From positions 1 to 64,000 of the forward strand of contig JAYRGC010000009.1 in NCBI GenBank assembly GCA_041908065.1: a stretch of DNA of 64,000 bases. The letters are read 5' to 3'. Below the pieces are notes generated by a model that was given only the letters and a program-made list of their open reading frames with translations, made no database searches and had not been told where the DNA came from. Numbering within the stretch: position 1 is the first letter of the stretch; each line of letters opens with the position of its first letter. The position numbers and the translations under genes were made by a program. Origin of the DNA: JAYRGC01 sp041908065. Lineage in GTDB: Bacteria > Pseudomonadota > Alphaproteobacteria > UBA9219. Positions 34,702-43,273 of the stretch are shown one piece after another.

Positions 34702-36276
34702 ATGCTTCATATCGAACGCTGGAAGATTTGGCTGATAGTGGCCGTGTGCGCTTGGGGGCTGCTTTACTCCTTGCCCAACGTGTTGGGAAAGGACGCTCAG
34801 GAATGGTTGGCGGCGCGAGCTCCGGCGTTTTTGCCCAGCAAGACCGTAAATCTCGGTTTGGATCTGCGCGGAGGATCCCAGCTTTTGCTGGAAGTCGATA
34901 CCGCGGCCGTCATCGTCGAGCGGATGCAGGGGCTGGTGGATCAGACGCGCACCGAGCTGCGCGCCAAAAAAATCGGCTATACCGAGCTGGGGTTGCAGGG
35001 CAACGTCATGCGCTTTCGCCTGTCCGATCCATCGGCCACCGAAGCGGTCGAGGATTTGCTGGGCGGGATGGAGCGGGGGCTGGAGGTGAAGGAGGCGTCC
35101 GGCCAAGTTTCGGTTTCGTTCAGCGAGGCCAAGGTTTATGAAAACGTTCAGTCGGCGATGGATCGGTCGATAGAAATCGTGCGCCGCCGCATAGACGAAA
35201 CCGGCACGCGCGAGCCCTCGATCCAGATGCAGGGCGACAACCGCATACTGGTGCAGTTGCCGGGAGTGGACAATCCCGAGCAAATAAAGCGGTTGTTGGG
35301 GCAGACGGCGCGACTGTCTTTCCGTTTGGTCGACGAGGCCGCCAGCTCGTCTTCGGCCACGACGGTTCCGCCCGGGACCGAGAGGATGCCGATGGTCGAA
35401 AGCAGGGGCGACGGCCAGCAGAGCATGATAGTGCAAAAGCGGGTGATGGTGTCGGGCGAGATGCTGGTCGATTCTCAACCCACCTTTCAGGAAGGATCTC
35501 CGGTCGTCAGTTTCCGTTTCGATGCCGTGGGGGCCAAGCGTTTCGCCGAGGCCACGCGCAACAACGTGGGCAAGCTGTTCGCGATCGTGCTGGACGACAA
35601 GATAATCAGCGCGCCGGTAATCCGCGAGCCGATAACCGGAGGCAGCGGGGTCATATCGGGCAATTTCACCACCGAGTCCGCGAACGAGCTTTCGTTGCTG
35701 TTGCGGGCGGGGGCTTTGCCTGCGCCCATTAACGTGCTGGAGGAACGCACGATAGGGCCGGGGCTAGGCGCGGATTCCATTAAGGCCGGAGCCGTTTCCT
35801 GTTTGGTAGGCGCGGGGCTGGTCGTGGCCTTCATGGTGCTGATATACGGGTTGTTCGGGGTCTTTTCGGTTGTGGCGTTGTTCTTCAACGTGGCGTTGAT
35901 ATTCGCCGCGTTGTCGGTCTTGCAGGCGACGCTGACGTTGCCCGGCATTGCGGGCATAGTGTTGACCATCGGAACGGCGGTCGACGCCAACGTGCTGATA
36001 TTCGAGCGTATCCGCGAGGAAATCCGCAACGGACGTTCGCCGGTTCCGGCCATAGACACGGGCTATGGCCGCGCCATGTCGTCGATCGTGGACGCTAACC
36101 TGACCACGCTGATCGCCTCGGTGCTGTTGTACATATTCGGTTCCGGAAGCATCAAGGGGTTCGCGGTGACGCTGACCATAGGAATCGTCACGTCAATCTT
36201 CTCGGCTATCATGGTAACCCGCGTTATGGTGGTTTGGTGGTTGCGAAAGAAACGCCCGAAGGTCGTGCCGATTTGA
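34702..36276 (+). CDS. secD: Protein translocase subunit SecD
   Basis: SecD with SecF uses the proton gradient to help proteins leave the SecYEG channel on the periplasmic side. The 524-residue protein has an N-terminal membrane segment (about residues 7-24), the periplasmic P1 domain starting with GLDLRGGSQLLLEVD, and C-terminal membrane segments with IGTAVDANVLIFERIREE near residue 425. It lacks a fused SecF domain (the protein ends after the SecD portion) and no secF follows; the next gene is the Rieske protein. Confidence 0.95.
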   Translation: MLHIERWKIWLIVAVCAWGLLYSLPNVLGKDAQEWLAARAPAFLPSKTVNLGLDLRGGSQLLLEVDTAAVIVERMQGLVDQTRTELRAKKIGYTELGLQGNVMRFRLSDPSATEAVEDLLGGMERGLEVKEASGQVSVSFSEAKVYENVQSAMDRSIEIVRRRIDETGTREPSIQMQGDNRILVQLPGVDNPEQIKRLLGQTARLSFRLVDEAASSSSATTVPPGTERMPMVESRGDGQQSMIVQKRVMVSGEMLVDSQPTFQEGSPVVSFRFDAVGAKRFAEATRNNVGKLFAIVLDDKIISAPVIREPITGGSGVISGNFTTESANELSLLLRAGALPAPINVLEERTIGPGLGADSIKAGAVSCLVGAGLVVAFMVLIYGLFGVFSVVALFFNVALIFAALSVLQATLTLPGIAGIVLTIGTAVDANVLIFERIREEIRNGRSPVPAIDTGYGRAMSSIVDANLTTLIASVLLYIFGSGSIKGFAVTLTIGIVTSIFSAIMVTRVMVVWWLRKKRPKVVPI

Positions 36277-36394
36277 TGATGGGCTGATTGGCCGATGAAG
36301 TTTGTGGCGATGGATTGGATTTCGGAGTAGCATTCGCCAGTCCCGATTCTCTTCGGAGTTTTTTCCCCACAAGGCCTTGACGGAGGGCTTTTCC

Positions 36395-36976
36395 ATGTCC
36401 GCTTCCAATGACGACGAATGCGGCGAGGCGTGTTGTTGCGAACAATCGCGCCGCGAATTTTTAGGCATGACGGCAGGGGCTATGGCTGTCGTCGGCGCGG
36501 GCAGCGCGGCTTGGCCGTTGGTGGATTCCATGAATCCCGCCGCCGACACCTTGGCGATGTCCACCATCGAAGTCGACGTTTCCTCGCTTAAGGCGGGGCA
36601 GGCGATGACGGTCATGTGGCGCGGAAAGCCGGTTTTTATTCGCCACCGCACTCAGGCCGAGATCGAGGACGCCCGCAAGACGGGGGAGGGGGAGCTTAAG
36701 GATCCTCAATCCGATGCGGCGCGGGTCGCCAATTCCACTTTCGGCGGACAGGCTATGCCGGAGTGGTTGGTTATGGTCGGTTCCTGCACGCATCTGGGGT
36801 GCATCCCCCTAGGCCAAAAGCCGACCGACGCCAAAGGCGAGTATGGCGGATGGTTTTGCCCTTGCCACGGCTCGCAGTACGACACTTCGGGGCGCATTCG
36901 CAAAGGTCCCGCGCCGCGCAATCTCGAGGTTCCTCCCTACGCTTTCATCGCCGCCAACAAGATCAAGATCGGGTGA
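36395..36976 (+). CDS. petA: Ubiquinol-cytochrome c reductase iron-sulfur (Rieske) subunit
   Basis: This subunit passes electrons from ubiquinol to cytochrome c1 in complex III. The 193-residue protein starts with a Tat-type anchor (SRREFLGMTAGAMAVVG, about residues 19-35) and has both [2Fe-2S] motifs, CTHLGC near residue 131 and CPCHGS near 155. CGGAGGG lies eight bases before ATG 36395. The N-terminus has an unusual Cys-rich stretch, ECGEACCCEQ, before the twin-arginine segment. The cytochrome b/c1 gene starts five bases after its stop. Confidence 0.96.
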   Translation: MSASNDDECGEACCCEQSRREFLGMTAGAMAVVGAGSAAWPLVDSMNPAADTLAMSTIEVDVSSLKAGQAMTVMWRGKPVFIRHRTQAEIEDARKTGEGELKDPQSDAARVANSTFGGQAMPEWLVMVGSCTHLGCIPLGQKPTDAKGEYGGWFCPCHGSQYDTSGRIRKGPAPRNLEVPPYAFIAANKIKIG

Positions 36977-36981
36977 CGCCC

Positions 36982-39024
36982 ATGTCGCAGAGCCAGCGCG
37001 AGCCTTTCAGCAATCCGGTCGTCGAATGGATAGACCTAAGGTTGCCGGTGTTCACGATGTTGAACAAGGAATACGGGACTTTTCCGACTCCGCGCAACTT
37101 CAACTATATGTGGGCGTTCGGGGCGGTCGCCATGTTCATTCTGGTGACGATGATCGTCACCGGCATTCTGTTGGCCATGCACTACGTTCCGGCGACGGAT
37201 CGCGCTTTCGCGTCGGTCGAGCGCATCATGCGCGATGTCAATTACGGCTGGCTGATCCGCTATATCCACATGAACGGCGCGTCGATGTTCTTCATCGCCG
37301 TTTATATCCATATGTTTCGCGGGCTGTATTACGGATCTTACAAGAAGCCGCGCGAGCTTTTATGGATATTCGGCGTGTTGCTTTTGTTGTTGATGATGGC
37401 GACTGCCTTCATGGGCTATGTCCTGCCGTGGGGGCAGATGAGCTTTTGGGGGGCTACCGTCATCACCAGCCTGTTCTCGGCCATTCCCTTCGTGGGCGAG
37501 GATATAGTGCATTGGCTGTGGGGCGGGTTTTCGGTGGATAATCCCACGCTTAACCGCTTTTTTGCCCTGCATTACCTGCTGCCGTTCGTCATCGTCGGAT
37601 TGGCGGTTCTCCATGTCGCCGCGTTGCACATATCGGGTTCCAACAATCCTCTGGGGATAGAACCCAAGGACGAAAAGGACACGCTGCCGTTCCATCCCTA
37701 TTACACGACCAAGGATTCCTTCGCGTTGACGGTTTTTCTGATTTTCTTCGCGGTGGTGGCGTTCTGGTCGCCCGACATGTTGGGGCATCCCGACAACTAC
37801 ATTCCGGCGGATCCGGCGGTAACTCCGGCGCACATCGTGCCGGAGTGGTACTTTCTGCCGTTCTACGCGATTTTGCGCTCGTTCGTGTGGGACGTGACGC
37901 TGCCTTTCACCGGAATCGTGATCGTCTCGTCCAAACTGGGCGGAGTGCTGCTGATGTTCGGGGCGATATTGATGCTGGTTTTATTGCCGTGGCTGGATCG
38001 CTCTCCGGTTCGCAGCGCGGTTTTCAGGCCGCTTTATCGCGTGGCGTTTTGGCTATTGATGCTGGACTGCATGGTGCTGGGATACATCGGAGCCATGCCA
38101 CCCGAAGGCATGTACCTTTTGGCCGGACAAATAGCCACGGGATGGTATTTCTTCCATTTCTTGGTTTTAATGCCGTTGCTGGGACGGATAGAGAAACCGT
38201 CGCCCATGCCGGAATGCATCCATAAGGCGGTCGGCGGTCGCAGTTGCGGAGGCATCGGGGTTGTGGCGGTTGTGGCGTTGTTGGCTTTGTCATGCGCCGG
38301 AGCTGGCGCAGCTGCGGCATCGGAGTCCGTCGCGGATCGTCCCAATCCTCCGTTGGAGGGATGGAGCCATAAAGGATTCGCCGGAACTTACGACAACAAG
38401 ACGTTGCGGAGAGGCTATCAGGTCTACAAGCAGGTGTGCGCCTCATGCCACAGCATGAACATGCTGTCGTGGCGCAATTTGTCCGAGGCCGGATTCAGCG
38501 TCGACGAAGCGAAGGCCATGGCTGCGGAGGCCGTGGTCAATGACGGGCCTGACGAAACCGGAGCGATGTTCGAGCGCAAGGCGGTCTTGTCGGATCGTTT
38601 GCCGCGGCCTTTCCCTAACGATCAAGCGGCGCGGGCGGCCAACAACGGGGCGTTGCCTCCGGATCTTTCGCTGATAGTCAAGGCGCGGCAGGGGCATGAG
38701 GATTACATATACTCGCTGTTGACCGGATTCACCGCCGCTCCGCCGAACGAGAAAATTCCGGACGGTATGTACTACAATCCTTATTTCGCCGGACGCCAAA
38801 TAGCCATGCCGCCGCCTTTGTCGGACGGGGTTGCTACTTACGACGACGGAACCAAGGCCAGCGTCGACCAGATGGCCGCCGACGTCACGCAATTTCTGGC
38901 TTGGGCGGGGGATCCGCATATGGAGGATCGCAAGCGCGTGGGAATCAAGATTTTGATATTCCTCGGCGTTTTGGCTGCGTTCGCCTACGCGCTCAAACGC
39001 AGCGTTTGGCGCGATGCGCATTGA
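36982..39024 (+). CDS. fbcH: Fused cytochrome b / cytochrome c1 precursor of complex III
   Basis: One 680-residue frame encodes both remaining catalytic subunits. Residues 1 to about 410 are cytochrome b: haem-ligating His in the helices around HYVPATDRAF, HMNGASMFFIAVYIHMFR and HYLLPFVIVGLAVLHVAALH, and PEWY at the quinol site. After a short linker comes an internal signal-like hydrophobic stretch (about 422-443, ending AGAGAAAAS), then cytochrome c1 with haem motif CASCH near 487, axial Met in MPPPLSDG near 609 and a C-terminal anchor. Bradyrhizobium FbcH is known to be such a fusion, cut by signal peptidase; the same processing is inferred here. Confidence 0.95.
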   Translation: MSQSQREPFSNPVVEWIDLRLPVFTMLNKEYGTFPTPRNFNYMWAFGAVAMFILVTMIVTGILLAMHYVPATDRAFASVERIMRDVNYGWLIRYIHMNGASMFFIAVYIHMFRGLYYGSYKKPRELLWIFGVLLLLLMMATAFMGYVLPWGQMSFWGATVITSLFSAIPFVGEDIVHWLWGGFSVDNPTLNRFFALHYLLPFVIVGLAVLHVAALHISGSNNPLGIEPKDEKDTLPFHPYYTTKDSFALTVFLIFFAVVAFWSPDMLGHPDNYIPADPAVTPAHIVPEWYFLPFYAILRSFVWDVTLPFTGIVIVSSKLGGVLLMFGAILMLVLLPWLDRSPVRSAVFRPLYRVAFWLLMLDCMVLGYIGAMPPEGMYLLAGQIATGWYFFHFLVLMPLLGRIEKPSPMPECIHKAVGGRSCGGIGVVAVVALLALSCAGAGAAAASESVADRPNPPLEGWSHKGFAGTYDNKTLRRGYQVYKQVCASCHSMNMLSWRNLSEAGFSVDEAKAMAAEAVVNDGPDETGAMFERKAVLSDRLPRPFPNDQAARAANNGALPPDLSLIVKARQGHEDYIYSLLTGFTAAPPNEKIPDGMYYNPYFAGRQIAMPPPLSDGVATYDDGTKASVDQMAADVTQFLAWAGDPHMEDRKRVGIKILIFLGVLAAFAYALKRSVWRDAH

Positions 39025-39084
39025 TTGCGACGATTTGGATTTGTGGTTGTTTTCCAAAGCAGGCGGATCGGCCAAAGGCCATCA

Positions 39085-39215
39085 TGTGAAGTCACGGCCA
39101 AAGGACGTCATTGCGAGCCGCCTCTTGGCGGCGAAGCAATCCAGAGTCATTGAACAACGGTTCTGGATTGCTTCGCGTCGCAAGGGCGACGCTCGCAATG
39201 ACGCCCTCCCGCAGC
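39085..39215. repeat. Type A palindromic repeat
   Basis: The core spans CGTCATTGCGAGCC (39106) to GCTCGCAATGACG (39203). The left side hairpin is the short GCCGCC variant (mutated to GCCGCC-TCTT-GGCGGC) and the right is the GCGTCGC-AAGG-GCGACGC variant, the reverse order to the 27.2 kb copy. A degenerate ACGGCCAAAGGACGT precedes it. No terminal repeats are seen. It lies between the convergent genes fbcH and flgL. Confidence 0.8.
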
Positions 39216-39270
39216 TCTCCAAAAAACCAAGATGTAAATCAGTGGATTTTAACAGGGTAGATGACGGCCG

Positions 39271-40230
39271 TTACAGGTAATTCAGGATAGTAAGCTGCGT
39301 CATTTGGGCGGTGGCCGCGTAGGACGCTTCCAGCTGGGTTTTGTAGGTGGTTATTTTCACAGCCACTTCGTTGACGTCGACGTTCTGGATGTCGCCGATC
39401 TCGTTTTTAGCGTCGCTGATGCCGCTGTTATGGCGGGTTTGGACGTTGTTCAAAATGTCCTGAGACGCCGCGAGATCGCTGTGTATAGCTCGCATTCCCG
39501 ATAGGCCGTCGTTTATGAGATCGCGGGCGGTGGACATAAGCGCGGAATAGTTGGCCTGATCCTGCGTGGCCGAATAGGCAAAACGCAGGCCAAGGATAAG
39601 TTGCTGGAAGGAATCTTGCGTGCTGGTTATTCCGTACTGCAGCTTTTGCGTGGTGTCTATCGACACTTGGTCTTGGATATACGCCGTCGCGTCGTTGGCG
39701 GGGGCGTCGGTGTCGTAATCCGGCAGAACCGGATCCGCAACCAAAGCGGTGGACGATCCGGTGTTCAACAGCGGCAATGCGGTTATATCGGTGACGGGAA
39801 CCGTTCCGTATCTGGTGCCCGAGAAGATATAGCGATCCCCCACCTGCTGGTTAAGATAAAACGACACCTGCTGCATGAAGCCTTTTATCTGCTCTGCCGT
39901 TGAGTTGTTGGTGTCGGGATTGTAAGACGGCGAAGTGTTGGTCAACGACGAAGCCAGCGCGGCGACCTTTTCCATGCCGGTCATCGATTGATCGTATACC
40001 TTGAGGCGGGTGTTGATGATCTGAATCGATCCTAAAAAGCCTTCGCGCCGCGCCAGAGCCGAGTTCAAGTTAAGCAGATTTTTCGCCACGTTGGGGCTGT
40101 AATCGGTCAGGTCTTGCGAAAACTTTCCCGAAGCCAGTTGGAGGTTCAACCGCGCCAAGTCCTTTTGTCCGGCGGTGATGATGTTCGTGTTGCCGATCTG
40201 TATGCCGAGAGTGCTGATAAGATCAGTCAT
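39271..40230 (-). CDS. flgL: Flagellar hook-associated protein 3 (FlgL), flagellin-like
   Basis: FlgL joins the hook-filament junction. The 319-residue protein has the flagellin-type N-terminal helix (ISTLGIQIGNTNIITAGQKDLARLNLQLASGKFSQDL) and a C-terminal coiled-coil (NEIGDIQNVDVNEVAVKITTYKTQLEASYAAT), with a short variable centre that includes DRYIFSGTRYGTVPV, a phrase typical of FlgL. It is the last gene of flgE-flgK-flgL, six bases after flgK. Confidence 0.9.
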   Translation of the reverse strand: MTDLISTLGIQIGNTNIITAGQKDLARLNLQLASGKFSQDLTDYSPNVAKNLLNLNSALARREGFLGSIQIINTRLKVYDQSMTGMEKVAALASSLTNTSPSYNPDTNNSTAEQIKGFMQQVSFYLNQQVGDRYIFSGTRYGTVPVTDITALPLLNTGSSTALVADPVLPDYDTDAPANDATAYIQDQVSIDTTQKLQYGITSTQDSFQQLILGLRFAYSATQDQANYSALMSTARDLINDGLSGMRAIHSDLAASQDILNNVQTRHNSGISDAKNEIGDIQNVDVNEVAVKITTYKTQLEASYAATAQMTQLTILNYL

Positions 40231-40236
40231 GGCCGG

Positions 40237-41625
40237 TTACCTCATTATTTCTTCGAGCGTGTCGAACATCTGGTTGATTATGCTGATAACCCGCGCCGAG
40301 GCGTTGTAGGCGTTTTGCAGTGTGGTCAAAGCCACCAATTCGGTGTCAACGTTGACGCCAATATTGTTGTAGTACTTTTTTTCCAAAAAGGCCTTTTGCG
40401 AAGCGGCTGGAGAACTGAGATCCGCGATGTTGTTCGCCGCCTGCTGGAATCCGGCGATTATGTCCGCTCCCAGTTTTTCATAGCTGCTGCCGGACAACGA
40501 AATTCCGTCGGCGGTGAAAGTCTTGCTGGAATCGTTGAAGGCGTCGACCACGTCGGAAGCGTTGGTCGAGGTCAACGCTGTGGTTCCGGCGACCAAGCCA
40601 GCCGTCACCGCGAAGGTGGTTCTGTCGGTTCCGCTGAAGAAATCCATGCCGACGGTTCCGGCGGGGTTATAGGCGTGGGCGAAACTTTCAGGAGGACCGG
40701 CGGTTGATGTGGTAAAAGCGTCGACGATGGCGTCCATTTGCGAACGCAGCTTGCGAATGACTTCCGTGGCCGGATCGGTGCTGGCGGTGGCGGGGGAGGC
40801 GTCTGAGCGGAATTTCACTCCGGCTTCAAGGGATCCTCCGGAAAGAATGTCGTTGAGCGACGCGGAGGGATTGCTGGCCGCAGTGACATCGGTTCCGTCA
40901 TAGGAAAAAGTCTGAGGCCTTCCGTCCAAGAGCAGATAGCCCTGTGGGGTGTAAAGAGCCACCTGCCCTTGTTCTCTCGGCAAAATGGTGATTTTTGTCA
41001 CCGACGCTATTCTTAGAATCACTTTGTCGCGATCGTCTTCCAGATCCCCGGGCGGCTGGTTGGAACTTATGGCGGCAGCGATGCGTTGGTTGTAATCAGC
41101 CACCAATTCCAAGTCGTTGTTGAGCTGGTTGACGGTGTTGTCGATGTCGCTGTGGACGCTTCGATCCAAATCCTCGATGGATCTGGCCAAAGATTGTATC
41201 TCCATCGTCAGGTTGGTTCCGGCTCGGATCACCTGCTTTTGTTGAACGCTGCTTTCGGGGGCGGCTTCCAATTGCCGCCAAGCGGCGGCGAACTCGTTCA
41301 TCGCATCGGAAAGGGCGGGGGCACTGGTGTTGGTTCCCAGTATCTCGCTGACCCTGCTCATGAAGTAGTCTTGCTTGCTGCGAAGGCCGTCTTCGGAGGT
41401 GATGGTGCGCAGGGTGTTTAGCGTGGCGTCGTCGGTCACGCGGGTGTATCCGCTTATCCGGCTGCCTCCCGCGTCTTTGCCCAAAACCACAGATTCCAGA
41501 GTAACGCCCTTGCTGCTGTAGCCCTCTTTCCCCGCGTTGGAGATGTTGTTGGCCACCAGCGACATTTGCGAAGTCGCCACCTGCAAACCGGTCAACGAGA
41601 CCGAAAGCGCGGACATAAGTGACAT
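40237..41625 (-). CDS. flgK: Flagellar hook-associated protein 1 (FlgK)
   Basis: FlgK is the first hook-filament junction protein. The 462-residue protein has the rod/hook N-terminal signature ALSVSLTGLQVATSQMSLVANNISNAG, the FlgK helical region (ELVADYNQRIAAAISSNQPPGDLEDDRD) and the C-terminal ALTTLQNAYNASARVISIINQMFDTLEE. It is shorter than enterobacterial FlgK (about 550), mainly in the central variable part. It lies 38 bases after flgE. Confidence 0.93.
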   Translation of the reverse strand: MSLMSALSVSLTGLQVATSQMSLVANNISNAGKEGYSSKGVTLESVVLGKDAGGSRISGYTRVTDDATLNTLRTITSEDGLRSKQDYFMSRVSEILGTNTSAPALSDAMNEFAAAWRQLEAAPESSVQQKQVIRAGTNLTMEIQSLARSIEDLDRSVHSDIDNTVNQLNNDLELVADYNQRIAAAISSNQPPGDLEDDRDKVILRIASVTKITILPREQGQVALYTPQGYLLLDGRPQTFSYDGTDVTAASNPSASLNDILSGGSLEAGVKFRSDASPATASTDPATEVIRKLRSQMDAIVDAFTTSTAGPPESFAHAYNPAGTVGMDFFSGTDRTTFAVTAGLVAGTTALTSTNASDVVDAFNDSSKTFTADGISLSGSSYEKLGADIIAGFQQAANNIADLSSPAASQKAFLEKKYYNNIGVNVDTELVALTTLQNAYNASARVISIINQMFDTLEEIMR

Positions 41626-41663
41626 TATTCATCCTTTCACGCGGCGAAGAAACTAAGCGCGTG

Positions 41664-42986
41664 TTACCTGATGATGTTGATGACTTCCTGCAACATGCTG
41701 TCGGCGGTGGTGACGCTGCGGGCGTTGGCCGAATAAACGCGCTGCGCCTGTATCAGCTTGGTGAACTCGTCGGCGATGTCGACGTTGGATCCTTCCAGAG
41801 CCGATCCGACTACGGTTCCCGCGCCAACCGTTCCGGGCGCGCCATAGCGGGCGTTGCCGGATTCCAGCGTGCGTTGGTAAGCACCTCCGGTTACGCGCTG
41901 TAGTTTGTCTTGGGCGAAGAACTGGACGATCGGTATTTGATAGAAGGTCTTGGAACGCCCGTTGTCATAATTGAGCGTCAAGAAGCCGTTCTTGTCGATG
42001 GACAGATCTCGGAAAGATCCGCGCGGAATTCCGTTTTGCTCGAACGAAGTCACCGACACGGTGGTGTCGGCGAATTGGGTGGTTCCGCTGGCTTCGTCGA
42101 TCGTACCGAAGGTGGCGGTGACGGTTTGGGTTCCCGCGCCGTCGAAGGATAAATCGAAGTCTATTTGCGCCAGATTTTCCGCTAAAGCCGAGTTGTCGAT
42201 GACATTGTAATCGGTTCCAGCGGTGATGCTGGCGATGGTTCCCGAATTGGTCACATCGTTGAAGACGAAGGGAACATCGATGTCGAAGTCGGTGTAGAGG
42301 GTGGCGGGAGCGACGGGGGCCACGGCGTCCGGCACGTTGACGTTCAACGTCCAATTATTGGTTGCGTCTTTCGTCCATGTCAGGCTCATGTTGTGAGCGT
42401 TGCCTAAGGCATCGAATACTTGGATGGTAGAAGGTGGGAAGTCCACGCCGTCGGTAGCACTAGATGGCAAGTTGGCGGAATATGTGACCGAGGTGGTTGC
42501 CACAGGATTATCCAAAAGCGCCGATATCTGAATAGGGTCTGCCGCCGAGGTGTCTACTTCGTTGGATACGATGTCGTATCCGGTAAGGAAGTATCCGGCC
42601 CCGTTCACCAGATAGCCGTTCTTGTCCAGCGTGAAGTCGCCGCGTCGCGTGAAAGAACTGTCGCTGCTGAAGGTGGTGATGCCGTCCGCGCCGACCGTGG
42701 CCGGACGCACCGCGAAGAATCCTTGTCCGGTGATGGCCAAAGACGTGGCCACCTGCGATTGCACCAGATTTCCTTGAATGCCGTTTTGATAGTGCGGGGT
42801 GGCGCGCACGCCGCCCGGGTCGTTGTGGGTTAAATTGGAAGCCGTCACCAGAGTTTCAAAAGACGTGTCAATGCGCTTAAACCCGACCGTCGAAGTGTTG
42901 GTAAGATTATCCGAGATGTTGCCGATAGCGGCAGATTGTGCCGACAAACCGCCGACCGCCACAGTCAAAGCCGAGAAAAGCGACAT
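41664..42986 (-). CDS. flgE: Flagellar hook protein FlgE
   Basis: FlgE polymerises into the hook. The 440-residue protein has the N-terminal signature ALTVAVGGLSAQSAAIGNISDNLTNTSTVGFKR, a Thr/Ser/Asp-rich central region and the C-terminal signature LEGSNVDIADEFTKLIQAQRVYSANARSVTTAD. GGAGGAATGGGCT precedes the ATG. It heads the flgE-flgK-flgL set, with a sigma-54 type promoter just upstream. Confidence 0.95.
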   Translation of the reverse strand: MSLFSALTVAVGGLSAQSAAIGNISDNLTNTSTVGFKRIDTSFETLVTASNLTHNDPGGVRATPHYQNGIQGNLVQSQVATSLAITGQGFFAVRPATVGADGITTFSSDSSFTRRGDFTLDKNGYLVNGAGYFLTGYDIVSNEVDTSAADPIQISALLDNPVATTSVTYSANLPSSATDGVDFPPSTIQVFDALGNAHNMSLTWTKDATNNWTLNVNVPDAVAPVAPATLYTDFDIDVPFVFNDVTNSGTIASITAGTDYNVIDNSALAENLAQIDFDLSFDGAGTQTVTATFGTIDEASGTTQFADTTVSVTSFEQNGIPRGSFRDLSIDKNGFLTLNYDNGRSKTFYQIPIVQFFAQDKLQRVTGGAYQRTLESGNARYGAPGTVGAGTVVGSALEGSNVDIADEFTKLIQAQRVYSANARSVTTADSMLQEVINIIR

Positions 42987-43033
42987 AGCCCATTCCTCCG
43001 AAACGTTAGGTAAAATTGCTCCGCCATATAAAA

Positions 43034-43049
43034 AGCAATTGGCGTGCCA
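43034..43049 (-). promoter_or_regulatory. Sigma-54 (RpoN) promoter for flgE-flgK-flgL
   Basis: On the minus strand the sequence reads TGGCACG-CCAA-TTGCT, a perfect match to the -24/-12 consensus TGGCACG-N4-TTGCW. The predicted transcript would start near 43023, about 37 bases before the flgE ATG. Sigma-54 control of hook genes is established in Caulobacter. No activator site could be identified. Confidence 0.85.
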
Positions 43050-43273
43050 AAATATAGCCGATTGTTTTTATGTGACTTTTGGGCGTGGTGGGTTTGGGTT
43101 TTTATGCAGGGGAGGGATTTTGCTGTGGTGGGAAGGGAAGATTATGCCTGCGGCGAGGATTTATGCGCCGCCGCAGCACGGCACAGTGTTGTTTGCCCGT
43201 TTATCCTTGCTTTTTCGCAGTTTTTCTGGTCTTTGTGCGGGCGGAAACAGGGGCAGGAAACGGGTATATTCGA

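Noticed and set aside
43079..43273. N-terminal extension of LepA
   Set aside because: The frame is open but its translation is Cys/Gly-rich and unlike LepA; the start at 43274 gives the exact family length.
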